DNA of 64,000 nt from a bacterium (GTDB lineage Bacteria; AUK180), in contig JAGLGN010000005.1 in the NCBI GenBank assembly GCA_023144005.1, positions 1 through 64,000 of the forward strand. The letters are read 5' to 3'. The notes beneath the pieces were generated by a model. It was not told the origin of the DNA. It did not search any database and was given only the letters and a program-made list of their open reading frames with translations. This document shows, one piece after another, positions 27,248 through 36,300 of this stretch. Made by a program: the position numbers and the translations under genes. How positions within the stretch are numbered: the stretch's first letter is position 1; every line of letters starts with the position of its first letter.

Positions 27248-29221
27248 AAATAGCGCAAGCTGTTTCGGAGAATAAAAACATCTGCCCAGATAGTAGTCTT
27301 TATCATTAATTCTGATTGCAAATACGGGACCCAAAAATGTGTCTTCCCACTTAGTAAGAAATTTCTTTTTGCTCGGATCATAAATGTATAGGTATCTGCG
27401 ATGTGATGACGGCATTTGAGTAAAAAATATATGCTCATTCTGAACGAATGCCATTGGCGCGCCATCGCATTTCATCCGAAAAGAAATCCACTCAGATCCT
27501 ATTTTCATATAGAGATCATTGCCCGAAAAACCGACAAGAAGATCATTGGTGAGGTCAGGTAACGGAAATGCTGAATTGAATGGTCTCATTTTCATTTCAT
27601 AGGGTAAGTTTTCCGAATATTTGGCGACCCCGGACATATCATAAACGGTTATCGTGTTCTCATCTTCATCATGAGAGAGCCAGAATCTGCCGGCCTTTGT
27701 TATCATCCGCATTAAATCCTTATGCTTCACAACTTGAGTCAAGTCCGCCTGATAAAACACATATTCTCTTTCTTCAGTAACATATACGAAGTGATCGCCA
27801 CTTTCCGATGTTACTATATATTCTCTCTTTCTTTTATCGAATTGGGCCTCATTCGACTTTCCTTTATCAATTATTACATGATCCTTGTAGTAGTGATAGG
27901 TATGATTCGCGCGTTCCCTTACATAAGGGTAATCCCATCGTCCCTTCTCTTTGCCGACATAACTCAGCTTTTTGCTTATAATGTCAATTTCGTATTTAAA
28001 AGGACGGGAATAAATATTGATTTTGCCAGCCTTATACTCCGATGAAACAACACCATTGAAAGAACTAATGTAAGAAAAAGACAAATCATCCTGAATTTTA
28101 TAGAAATCCGTTCGCTCGCAACTTGGCGGGCTGTCATCAGAGAATACGGAAAGGCTCACTATACCGCCCTCCATACTCCAACCGAAATCATAGTTAACTT
28201 CAGTATTCATTCTGGACTCTATCACTACCTTGTCCTTCATTAAAACAGAACCGGCAATAAACACTACTAATACCAATGGCACCAATAGATATTTTTGTTT
28301 GGATTTCAAGAAAAACAGCAGAACTAGGCTGAAACCCATATATAAAATGATCAAGGGAGTAAACAGGTCAACGGGGGGAAGAAATATTTTATTGACAATG
28401 TATTTATAAATCAGGACCAAGATAGCCAGCAAGATCATTAAAATCAAGTACTCCCGGCCTTTTTTAACTTTTTTAAAATCAAAATGACCTTTTTCTCCCT
28501 TAATACTGAGAATAACAAACGAGACCAAACAAATGATGAATAATACAAGCCCGACCAATCGGGAAAACTGCATACGGTCAAGGACAATCAGCATTAACAT
28601 TATGTTGTATGCTGAATGGATGATCATGTTGATTATAATTCTCTTGTAGAACACGTATAGGATTGAATATAATAGGCCGAGTAGAAGCCCAATATACACA
28701 GGGAAAATGAGATTAAAAAGCGCAAATATAATTGATGAGACTAGGATGGCAAATAAAGCACCGCCCTTATTCATCAATCGCTCCAATAACATTTTCCGGA
28801 AGAGCAGCTCTTCGAATACGGGAATGAAAATCCCAAACAATCCGATTAATAATATTGGGTTTTGCGAACGAATATAATCTATTAAGTAATAGTTCAAGGA
28901 TGAGGAAATGAAGATCCGGCCACTTGATAAATTAAAAAACACAAGAGCAAACATTCCAAGAGCTCCGATCAAGGTGCCTTTGATAAATCCTCTTATTTCT
29001 TTTGTCATGCTGAATCTGAAGAATCCGGACTTCAATGTAAATACTTTTTCTATCTCAGTAAATTGGTGAATTAAAAGCGGGAGTACAACAGCGATCAAAG
29101 GCAGGAGGATTACTAAAATCCTTTTATTGTAGTAAATTGAAAGGTATATCATCAGGTAGAGAACAATCAAATATAAGATACCAAATACAATGATGGGAAG
29201 AATACTTGTCTTTCCCTTCAT
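27233..29221 (-). CDS. CPBP-family intramembrane protease fused to an extracytoplasmic domain
   Basis: The ATG at 29221 is used because GAGGTG lies 4 nt upstream; an ATG 15 nt earlier is possible. The 662-residue product has about eight membrane helices in the first 230 residues with the CAAX-protease motifs: EELLFRK (EExxxR) near 137 and HSAYN (HxxxN) near 201. The middle motif, normally FxxxH, reads FALFN, so one metal-site histidine is replaced by asparagine. A further four to five helices follow, then a ~320-residue domain rich in beta strands with aromatic repeats (YIYDPSKKKFL, FYKIQDDLSF), probably a propeller facing the periplasm. CPBP proteins process prenylated or membrane proteins, or act in bacteriocin immunity; the fusion is unusual and activity is doubtful. 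Confidence 0.78.
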   Translation of the reverse strand: MKGKTSILPIIVFGILYLIVLYLMIYLSIYYNKRILVILLPLIAVVLPLLIHQFTEIEKVFTLKSGFFRFSMTKEIRGFIKGTLIGALGMFALVFFNLSSGRIFISSSLNYYLIDYIRSQNPILLIGLFGIFIPVFEELLFRKMLLERLMNKGGALFAILVSSIIFALFNLIFPVYIGLLLGLLYSILYVFYKRIIINMIIHSAYNIMLMLIVLDRMQFSRLVGLVLFIICLVSFVILSIKGEKGHFDFKKVKKGREYLILMILLAILVLIYKYIVNKIFLPPVDLFTPLIILYMGFSLVLLFFLKSKQKYLLVPLVLVVFIAGSVLMKDKVVIESRMNTEVNYDFGWSMEGGIVSLSVFSDDSPPSCERTDFYKIQDDLSFSYISSFNGVVSSEYKAGKINIYSRPFKYEIDIISKKLSYVGKEKGRWDYPYVRERANHTYHYYKDHVIIDKGKSNEAQFDKRKREYIVTSESGDHFVYVTEEREYVFYQADLTQVVKHKDLMRMITKAGRFWLSHDEDENTITVYDMSGVAKYSENLPYEMKMRPFNSAFPLPDLTNDLLVGFSGNDLYMKIGSEWISFRMKCDGAPMAFVQNEHIFFTQMPSSHRRYLYIYDPSKKKFLTKWEDTFLGPVFAIRINDKDYYLGRCFYSPKQLALFSIED

Positions 29222-29242
29222 TTTCACCTCATTCACTTTCCA

Positions 29243-30079
29243 TTAATATTTGTCCGATAGGCAATCGAGATCCTGACTCAAAACGGTACCTGGGCGTCCA
29301 TCATCATATGTACTTCCCCCCTCTACGCATCTTATATAATTCTTAATCAACTCCGAGCAGTCTAAACCACCAACCCGGCGAGCGGCAACTACACAGGAAC
29401 TCCAGCAGGTAGAGTTTCTTCTTTTATTCCAAGAGACATAGCCATCCTGTTCAGTATTACAACCTTTGAGAAATATTCCAACAACCAAAACAATAAGGAT
29501 TGATGTAATTATTGCTTGCGTTTCTGAATCATAAAAGAAAGAAACAATGTCGTTCCAAGAGTTGAGACCCGCAGGAACAATAAAGGCTAACTCTTGTGAT
29601 TCCCCCAGAATTGCATTTGTCAACAGGATAATTGCTTCAATTACACTTGTATGGATTGCGTTTGACTCTTCAGGTATATTTTTGCTTAATGCCATTAAGC
29701 GCTTCATGATGCCTTCAATATTTTCTTCATTGCTTTGTGCAAAGGAAATGGATATAGATTCCAATTGATTGATGAATCTCTTGCCTTGGTTAATATCCAT
29801 AAAATAAATGCTATTATTCTTGTACGCTGCCAATATTGAGTTAATGAAATACATTTTTGATGGCAACGAGTCATAATTCTCAATAAATAACTCATTATAA
29901 TATTCTTTCTTGATCAATATTGGAATGACAACATCCTCAATACTTGTAGAACTATGGGAAGAATATATGCCCTCTCCTGAGTTACCTGTCAATGGAAATG
30001 TTTGAAGATCAGCTTTCTCCGAACACCCGCCAAAAAGCGCAAGACTGATGATGACGAGTACTAGAAGATTTCTTTTCAT
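29243..30079 (-). CDS. putative lipoprotein with cysteine-rich C-terminus
   Basis: I do not recognise this 278-residue protein. A lipoprotein signal ends at LFGGC (Cys19). The body is mixed helical and ends in a hydrophobic helix at about 190-207 (ITSILIVLVVGIFLKGC). The last 70 residues contain seven cysteines (CWSSC, DCSEL, RCVEG, DCLSD) and look like a small disulfide-stabilised domain. GGAGG precedes the ATG. It lies 22 bp upstream of the CPBP gene on the same strand and may be cotranscribed with it. Confidence 0.65.
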   Translation of the reverse strand: MKRNLLVLVIISLALFGGCSEKADLQTFPLTGNSGEGIYSSHSSTSIEDVVIPILIKKEYYNELFIENYDSLPSKMYFINSILAAYKNNSIYFMDINQGKRFINQLESISISFAQSNEENIEGIMKRLMALSKNIPEESNAIHTSVIEAIILLTNAILGESQELAFIVPAGLNSWNDIVSFFYDSETQAIITSILIVLVVGIFLKGCNTEQDGYVSWNKRRNSTCWSSCVVAARRVGGLDCSELIKNYIRCVEGGSTYDDGRPGTVLSQDLDCLSDKY

Positions 30080-30134
30080 TTATTTCCTCCTTTATTAATT
30101 TCCCATTTACTTAATCTATCTTCCTTCATTTTTC

Positions 30135-30143
30135 ATTATATCA
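30135..30143 (-). promoter_or_regulatory. extended -10 promoter of the lipoprotein gene
   Basis: On the minus strand TGATATAAT (30135-30143) is an extended -10 element. Its TGA is the stop codon of the GNAT gene, so promoter and stop codon overlap. Confidence 0.55.
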
Positions 30144-30674
30144 TTTGTATTCGGTATCCAGAAGTCCCATATAGAGCAGATCATAGAATTCTCCGTTCTT
30201 ATAGGAATGCTGGCGGAATGTGCCCTCATGAACAAAACCAAGATCCTTGTATAAATGGATCGCTCGTTCATTGAAGGAATAAACTTCCAGAACTATGCGG
30301 TGAAGATTGAGGACATTGAAACAGTAATCAATGAAAAGCGTCATTGCTTCACGGCCATATCCCTTATTCTGATCTTCTCTTTCGCCGAGCATTATACCGA
30401 ACATGCCGCGTCTGTTTATCCAGCTGATATCTATTGATAGATTGCCTATGGTCCTTCCGGAAGCAGCTTCACAGATCACAAGAAATACACTGTTTGTCGA
30501 GTTGAGTTTCTCTACGATCTTTGTTTCCTCTTCCATAGTGATCGGTCGGCGCATAGAAAGATTCTCTCTGGTTTGAGGATCATTGAACCATTTTGTAAAA
30601 AGTGGGATGTCGTCGGTTTCCGGCGGGCGAAGGGTTACCTTCTTACCCTTGATAAAAATAATTTCACTGCTCAT
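30141..30674 (-). CDS. GNAT-family N-acetyltransferase (RimJ/RimL-like)
   Basis: The 177-residue product has the RimL-type start VTLRPPETDDIPLFTKWFND, the acetyl-CoA loop ENQGYG-like segment EDQNKGYGREAM near 110-121 and the late LGF..EGTFRQHSYKNGEFYDLLYMG motif. Such enzymes acetylate N-terminal amines of ribosomal proteins or small amines and spermidine; the substrate here is unknown. It is cytoplasmic. It overlaps the buk gene by 11 nt and ends the glyQ operon. Confidence 0.9.
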   Translation of the reverse strand: MSSEIIFIKGKKVTLRPPETDDIPLFTKWFNDPQTRENLSMRRPITMEEETKIVEKLNSTNSVFLVICEAASGRTIGNLSIDISWINRRGMFGIMLGEREDQNKGYGREAMTLFIDYCFNVLNLHRIVLEVYSFNERAIHLYKDLGFVHEGTFRQHSYKNGEFYDLLYMGLLDTEYK

Positions 30675-31743
30675 ATTCCTTGATCTTTTTTGTGCCGTTC
30701 AAAGCCATCTCGATGTTCTTTCCCAAAGCGAACATCTCAAATTGTCCGGGAAATACGAAGATGCGGCCAAGAAATGAAACTCTCTCTTTTACGAGGTTTA
30801 TCAATAACTCTGATCTTGCAATACCGCCGGTAAAGAATATCCCGTCTATTTTTCCACTGAAAACCGTTACCATTTCACCAATGCTCTTGGCGATGCGGTA
30901 TGCGAATGCGTCAACATAAAATTTTGCTTCCTCATTACCATTTTCAATCATTTTGAGGATCTCCCGGAAGTCCGAAGTACCGAGATACGAATATAGACCG
31001 GCTTTTTTAGTGAAAAACTTTCTCAATTGCTTCTTTGTATATTTTCCTGAAAATGCCATATCTATAACATCTTCCACGGGGAATGTCCCGGTTCTCTCAG
31101 GGGAGAATGGCCCTTCACCCAGTAGTGCGTTATTGACATCAATGAACTTTCCTGAGCGCATCGCCGAAACTGTGATCCCGCCGCCAAGGTGAACTCCGAT
31201 CAGATGAGTATCGTCAATATCCATTTCCAATTCTGCCGCGGTCATGTGAGCCACTTGCCTAAGATTCAGCACATGGGCACGGGCCTTTCTATTAACGCCC
31301 TTGATCCCGGAAACATGGGCAAAGGGTTCGAATTCATCAACGGAAACACAATCCGCGATAAAGGAAGTCACATTCCATGACGAAGCTACCTCATGAGCGA
31401 TGATCGCGCCCAGATTCGAGGCGTGCGTCCCGTATTTACATGTCTCAAGATCCTCCAGCATTGGATGGGTGATCATATATACTCCGCCCTCACCGGGTTT
31501 CAACAGTCCGCCACGGCCTACAACAGCCTGGAATTCCTCTTTCTTAAATCCTTCCGCCCCAATTACAGAAAGTATCAATTGTTTTCTGTATTCCTTTTGG
31601 TCGATCAGGTGACTGAATTCCTCAAGTTTGCTCTTGTCATGCAGGATCTCATGTTCAAACAGGCATTTACCTTCCTTTGTTGAATACACCCCAAATTTTG
31701 TTGAAGTAGATCCCGGATTGATCAGAAGAAGAAGATATTTCAT
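30664..31743 (-). CDS. buk: butyrate kinase
   Basis: Butyrate kinase interconverts butyryl phosphate and butyrate with ADP/ATP. The 359-residue product belongs to the acetate-kinase/hsp70 fold family: INPGSTSTKFGVY at 8-20, VGRGGLLKPGEGGVY near 95-109, VHLGGGITVSAM near 185-196 and FTGGIARS near 297-304. These are the butyrate-kinase versions rather than the acetate-kinase ones. AAGGAG lies 8 nt before the ATG. A phosphotransbutyrylase gene is not in the window; branched-chain acid kinase is an alternative specificity. Confidence 0.9.
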   Translation of the reverse strand: MKYLLLLINPGSTSTKFGVYSTKEGKCLFEHEILHDKSKLEEFSHLIDQKEYRKQLILSVIGAEGFKKEEFQAVVGRGGLLKPGEGGVYMITHPMLEDLETCKYGTHASNLGAIIAHEVASSWNVTSFIADCVSVDEFEPFAHVSGIKGVNRKARAHVLNLRQVAHMTAAELEMDIDDTHLIGVHLGGGITVSAMRSGKFIDVNNALLGEGPFSPERTGTFPVEDVIDMAFSGKYTKKQLRKFFTKKAGLYSYLGTSDFREILKMIENGNEEAKFYVDAFAYRIAKSIGEMVTVFSGKIDGIFFTGGIARSELLINLVKERVSFLGRIFVFPGQFEMFALGKNIEMALNGTKKIKEYEQ

Positions 31744-31745
31744 CG

Positions 31746-32093
31746 CTATTGCTCCTTTTTATTCACATTGATCTTATTCAGTGACGAATAAACAAAAAAT
31801 TTCCGCATGCCTTCTTTAAACGCAAGAAAGGCAGTTCCTTTTAGATTTCTCACCGGCGAAACAATACGCTCGGTAAAAGTATAATGACCAGAACTCCAGT
31901 CCACAAGGATATGTATAGCGGCTTCACCTTGGATTTCTCCCAGCGTGGCGCCAACGAGAGTGCCGTCTTCAAAATATAGAATGGCATTTTGATCGGCGCG
32001 TTCAATGGAAAGAAATCCTGATTTTTCTAATATTGATATCAAATTCATAAGGGTATCAAGACCCAGATTACTTAGATTTCCCTGTAACTTCAT
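31746..32093 (-). CDS. DUF4388 domain protein
   Basis: The 115-residue product has the DUF4388 (PATAN-like) pattern: an initial GNLSNLGLDTLMNLIS helix, SGFLSIER, a YFEDGTLVGATLGE hairpin and a final W.SGHYTF segment. This small domain occurs in response regulators, gliding and type IV pilus-associated proteins, and is thought to mediate protein interactions. Here it stands alone. It overlaps glyQ by 26 nt and lies 2 nt before buk, so all are cotranscribed. Confidence 0.85.
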   Translation of the reverse strand: MKLQGNLSNLGLDTLMNLISILEKSGFLSIERADQNAILYFEDGTLVGATLGEIQGEAAIHILVDWSSGHYTFTERIVSPVRNLKGTAFLAFKEGMRKFFVYSSLNKINVNKKEQ

Positions 32094-32943
32094 CTTCTTC
32101 TTGCAGATCTCTGAAGAGTTGGGCGGTTTTTGAAGCCACCGTCCTTATCTTCTTAATATAATGGGCACGCTCCGAAACAGAGATGACGCCCCTTGCATCA
32201 AGCAAATTAAATGTATGGGAACACTTCAAGAGATTATCGTATGCTGCATAAACATTTTTTAGATCAAGCATACGGTAACCTTCGTTTTCAAATGTATGGT
32301 ATTGATCAAAAAGCACCTTTGGATCAGAATGCTCGAAATTGTATCGGGAACCGTCCACTTCCGACATAAGCGCAAGCTCACCATAGGTAATATCTTCGCT
32401 CCAATCAATGTCTTTGATGTCCTTTTTATCCTGGATGAACATTGCGATTCTCTCAAGTCCATAAGTCAATTCCACCGGTGTTTTTTCCAAAGATACTCCG
32501 CCGATCTGTTGAAAATATGTAAATTGAGTGATCTCAAGGCCGTCAAGCCATACTTCCCAGCCGAGGCCCCAAGCTCCCAGAGTGGGAGATTCCCAATCAT
32601 CTTCAAGAAATTTGACATCATGGTCTTCAATGGGAATGCCGATATGTTTCAAGCTTCCCATGTAAATGGCCTGAATATCTTCGGGAGATGGATGTATGAA
32701 AACCTGAAATTGATAATATCTCTGCCACCTGTTTGGGTTTTCTCCGTACCTGCCGTCTTTTGGACGCCTACACGGCTGTACATAACAGCATGAATAAGGG
32801 GTTTCTTTCAGAGAATTAAAGAATGTTCCCGGGTGAAATGTTCCGGCTCCCATCATATCATCATAGGGAATAAGTATCGCCGCGCCTCTTTCTTTCCAGT
32901 ATTCCTGCAGCTTTAAAATAAGATCTTGAAATGTTAGAGCCAT
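32068..32943 (-). CDS. glyQ: glycyl-tRNA synthetase alpha subunit
   Basis: The 291-residue product is the catalytic alpha chain of the bacterial heterotetrameric glycyl-tRNA synthetase. Class II features and family signatures are clear: FQDLILKLQEYW at the start, MMGAGTFHPGTFF near 30-42, CCYVQPCRRPKDGRYG near 52-67, EVWLDGLEITQFTYFQQ near 130-146 and TYGLERIAMF near 160-169. The beta subunit gene glyS is normally next but is absent; DUF4388 and buk follow instead. An extended -10 box ends only 5 nt before the ATG, so the transcript is probably leaderless. Confidence 0.97.
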   Translation of the reverse strand: MALTFQDLILKLQEYWKERGAAILIPYDDMMGAGTFHPGTFFNSLKETPYSCCYVQPCRRPKDGRYGENPNRWQRYYQFQVFIHPSPEDIQAIYMGSLKHIGIPIEDHDVKFLEDDWESPTLGAWGLGWEVWLDGLEITQFTYFQQIGGVSLEKTPVELTYGLERIAMFIQDKKDIKDIDWSEDITYGELALMSEVDGSRYNFEHSDPKVLFDQYHTFENEGYRMLDLKNVYAAYDNLLKCSHTFNLLDARGVISVSERAHYIKKIRTVASKTAQLFRDLQEEDEVTGKSK

Positions 32944-32948
32944 ACAGT

Positions 32949-32957
32949 ATTATATCA
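32949..32957 (-). promoter_or_regulatory. extended -10 promoter of glyQ, leaderless arrangement
   Basis: On the minus strand TGATATAAT (32949-32957) is an extended -10 element; the -35 region is weak. TATAAT ends 5 nt before the ATG at 32943, so transcription should begin at the start codon. Confidence 0.7.
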
Positions 32958-32993
32958 ATTTCCAATAAAAAATAAAGAGATAATTAGAGAAGA

Positions 32994-33020
32994 GGTTAGA
33001 GGTTGGAGGTTGGAGGTTAG
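32994..33020. repeat. heptanucleotide tandem array, GGTTGGA type
   Basis: GGTTAGA, GGTTGGA, GGTTGGA and GGTTAG follow without gaps, about 50 bp upstream of glyQ. Confidence 0.8.
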
Positions 33021-33042
33021 TTGGGAAATGAAGGAGAGAGAG

Positions 33043-33072
33043 ATGGATTATCGGGTCGGGCCCGATAATGAC
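33043..33072 (+). repeat. constant-flank hairpin repeat
   Basis: ATTATCGGG and CCCGATAAT pair perfectly (9 bp) around a 5-nt loop at 33047-33069. The outer bases ATGG and GAC are shared with the hairpins at 39357 and 39578. Confidence 0.8.
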
Positions 33073-33310
33073 GGGAAAGAAGTGTGGAGAATGGTTGCGT
33101 TTGATTCTAACGGGGCGAAGAGTTTACACGCTCCGCTTCCTGTCAACTCTCCGCTTAGTACTTTTACATCGGGACAGTCGAACTCCTGCGGAGTACGGCG
33201 TGTCCCATATCTTAATTCGCTCCGGCGTTCTATTGTTTTGACGGATGGTTTTAATGAAACAAACGAAATAATGGTTTTCCGGTTACGGGTGTGAATATTG
33301 TTTCATTCTC

Positions 33311-33345
33311 TTCACTTTACACTTTAGACTTCACACTTCACACCG
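33311..33345. repeat. heptanucleotide tandem array (5 units)
   Basis: TTCACTT, TACACTT, TAGACTT, CACACTT and CACACCG follow in register, with the same consensus as 5970-6004. Confidence 0.8.
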
Positions 33346-33370
33346 CAAGGGGATCCAGGGGTTCCCTTGC
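33345..33370. repeat. stem-loop after the alpha-2-macroglobulin gene
   Basis: GCAAGGG and CCCTTGC form a stem that can extend inward with G-T pairs. It starts 2 bp after the stop codon. No T-tract follows in the direction of transcription, so termination is possible but unproven. Confidence 0.4.
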
Positions 33371-33372
33371 TA

Positions 33373-36300
33373 TTATCTTACCTCCAGTATTTTCTTTTCG
33401 CTTCGGCCGAAAACCTCCTGATTGTACATTTCTTCAACATATGTACCAGGTGCGGTGAATTTTCCGTAATTGGTCGACTCCACAAGATATGTCCACTTGT
33501 GAGTGCCGGCGCGTAAATATTCAGCAAACACCTTCACACTGTCAAAGTATATTTCGCTGCGGTAGAAGCCGCCCCACCAGGAGCCCCACCAACTTCTGCG
33601 ATTGGTCTTCTGCAGATCCTTCGGCGAGGTGGTGCGGAATGCGGGATTGAGAACTCGGAGTCCTGCGGGAAGATAATCATTGAGCATAACAAAATGCCTT
33701 TCCTGTGTATTCTTCACCGTGATCTCCACCAGATACTTTTTGCCGGCCTCGAAATATCCCTTCCATTCTGATCCGTCGAGAGGTTTGTATTCCCTGATAA
33801 CCTCAAACCCACGGTCGATAGACGGCAGCTCGCCCTTGGGAAAGTATTTCATTCTCAGAAGATAATACGGCTGGCCGGGACCCTTTTTATTGAAGGTTAA
33901 TTTCAGCATTTCACCCGGTTTATATTCTGAAAGCATCAATTGAGTAAATCGCGCCTCCACATCCCTGCCTTTGAATTTCTCCTTTGCGATGACTTTGGAG
34001 TTGATCATTGCCTCGATGACGAAATCGGGTGTTTCAGCTTCATATATTTTGTAGTATTTTTCAAATGCCTGAAATAACCGAATATTTTCCTGTGTGGAAA
34101 TATAGCGCTTTTGTTTTGTGGCTTCCGTTAGCCAGCGGGCCGCCTTTTCGGCAAGCGGGAACTTGCCCTTTGACTCTAACATCCCATAGAGTATCGTCGC
34201 TGTCGTCCTGATATTGCTTTCATGTATCCACCACCAGTCGGGATCTTCCTGATTTTCAAAATGGGCTGTCGTCGGATCGACCTTCACCTTGTTGAAGAGT
34301 ATATCGTTGAGTACATCGTGTTTTTTCGCTGTATCCGCACCATAAGCGGAAAGAGATTTATAAAGATGCAATACACTTGAAAGCGGCAGGCGGTCACGCA
34401 CCTTATAGAGTTTTTCCATGACCTTCGGAGATGTCTTTTTATAAAGTGAGACAATATAATGAGCGTATGATACCGTTGAATACACCACTGCCCGCGAATA
34501 TGGATATTTTGTATCCACAGAATAACTCTTCACATAGCTCTGAAGATAAGCGAGACCTCTATCGACCACATCCTTGTCCACTTTATAGTCCCTGCTTCTT
34601 GCGTGAAAGAGGAATTCCAGGGTATAGGCGGTGAGCCACGGGCTCTCATAAAGCGAGTCCGGGTAATACTTAAACCCTCCTGAGGAGGCCTGGAATTTAC
34701 CGACTTCTTTTAAAAGCTTCTTTATCTGTTTTCCCATCGCCGCTCTTGACAATTTGCTGAGCTTGAACTCGATCAGAAGATCCTGCGATGTGACCAGCGG
34801 ATAGATCCGGGAGAGTTTCTGCTCAAGACAGCTGTACGGATATTCCCGCAGAAGTTCGAAGTTGCGCTTCAGTCCCACCATTGCCGTAGAGGAAAGCGAT
34901 AGCTCGAGTTTATCAAACTCATGGAAGGTATCAAGAGGGACCTCTATGAGCTCCTTCATACCTTTCTTAACAAGTCCGAAGCTAGCCACCGCTTCCTGGA
35001 ATTTGGGGTCGGACACCTTTACCTTGCGCTCCAGCCCGTCTGAAACCTCTCCGTCCGTCGCCTTGAAGGTGAAGACCGTTTCTCCCTTCTGATGCACGAG
35101 AAATTCCCATCGGAGCTCTTTTGTTTCACCGGCTTTAAGCTTGAGTATCTGTATCGGCTCCTGATCCTTTTTCATCATGAGATTCTTTACTTCGGCGATC
35201 ACCTTAATTTTCCTTGTCTTCTCCGTATTATTGGTCACGGTCACACCCGCTTCGAAATCATCGCCAAGGCGCAGGAAGTTGGGAAGCGATTCCCGAAGGA
35301 TCAGGTCCTTTTTTACATCAATGGATGTTTCACCGTATCCGAATAGATCTTTCTGTGAAACGCCGCTCACCATAATAATGAACTTTGAAAGGCGGTCGGA
35401 AAGCGGAAATTCAAGCGTCGCATATCCGTCCGCATCCGTATGTGCATATGCTTTATAGAAAGTGGATTCCTCGAATATTCTGCGGAGGGCGATATCTGAA
35501 AAACCGTCGCCACCGTTTCTTGTAGCTCTACTTGATCCTTTAGCTTTTTTCATGGGGCTGGGCGCTTCTGCAACACTCTGTTTTCCTTCAAATTCTATTG
35601 CCTCTTCCTCTAACGCGGTTACTTCGGCAGACATATCCATGTCGTCCGACATCACACTTTTAGCGGACATTCTGTAGCTCTTCTCTTTTTTATCATAGCC
35701 CAATCTATGCGAACCACCCTGTATCTGATCCAAGAATTCCGGATCCAGACTGCCTTCCAGAAATGCCATGAAATCCTCTTTTGAAAGCAGGTATCGGATA
35801 TTGTCCATATTGTAAACATTGCGGTCAAGGTATCCCCAGAAGAAATTGAACGGGTTCGGAAAGCGGAATCCGAGAAGGTCAAGAACTCCCTTGTCCACGA
35901 CGGAAATACAGAGCTCTGTCTTTACGGGCTTTTTATTATGATCCGATGCCTTGATCTTCAATTTAACGGTTTCGCCGGGATTGTATTTTTCCTTGTCCGA
36001 GCTGACATCCAGAATAATTCTCTTAATAGAATTATCAACATGAACATCTATGCTTAAAGTATGTATATTCGGCTTTGTAATATCGGTTCCATAGATATCA
36101 AAGGTCTGCTCTTTACCTCTCGGTTTAATGATCTGTGCGGTGATATTCACTCCTGTTATATAGTCTTCGCCGATCTTGATCTTATGAACTATCGTTTCAT
36201 TTGAGATGTCAAGCACCGTATTATAATAGATATCCTCATTGCCCGCTGTGATCATTACCTTGCAATTGTCCCACGGGGAATATACGCTAAGGACGATCTT

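Larger units (their letters stand above)
32958..33372. repeat. gene-free repeat-rich spacer
   Basis: No gene is supported. A 7-bp tandem array (GGTTAGA, GGTTGGA, GGTTGGA, GGTTAG) lies at 32994-33020. A constant-flank hairpin lies at 33043-33072, followed by a composite repeat at 33083-33298 that matches 39413-39509 and 40010-40055: shared blocks include GGGGCG.AGAGT, CAACTCTCCGCTT, CTTTTACATCGGGACAG, GTCCCATATC and ACGAAATAA. A heptad array closes the spacer at 33311-33345, and an imperfect hairpin at 33345-33370 abuts the stop codon of the alpha-2-macroglobulin gene. Confidence 0.75.
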
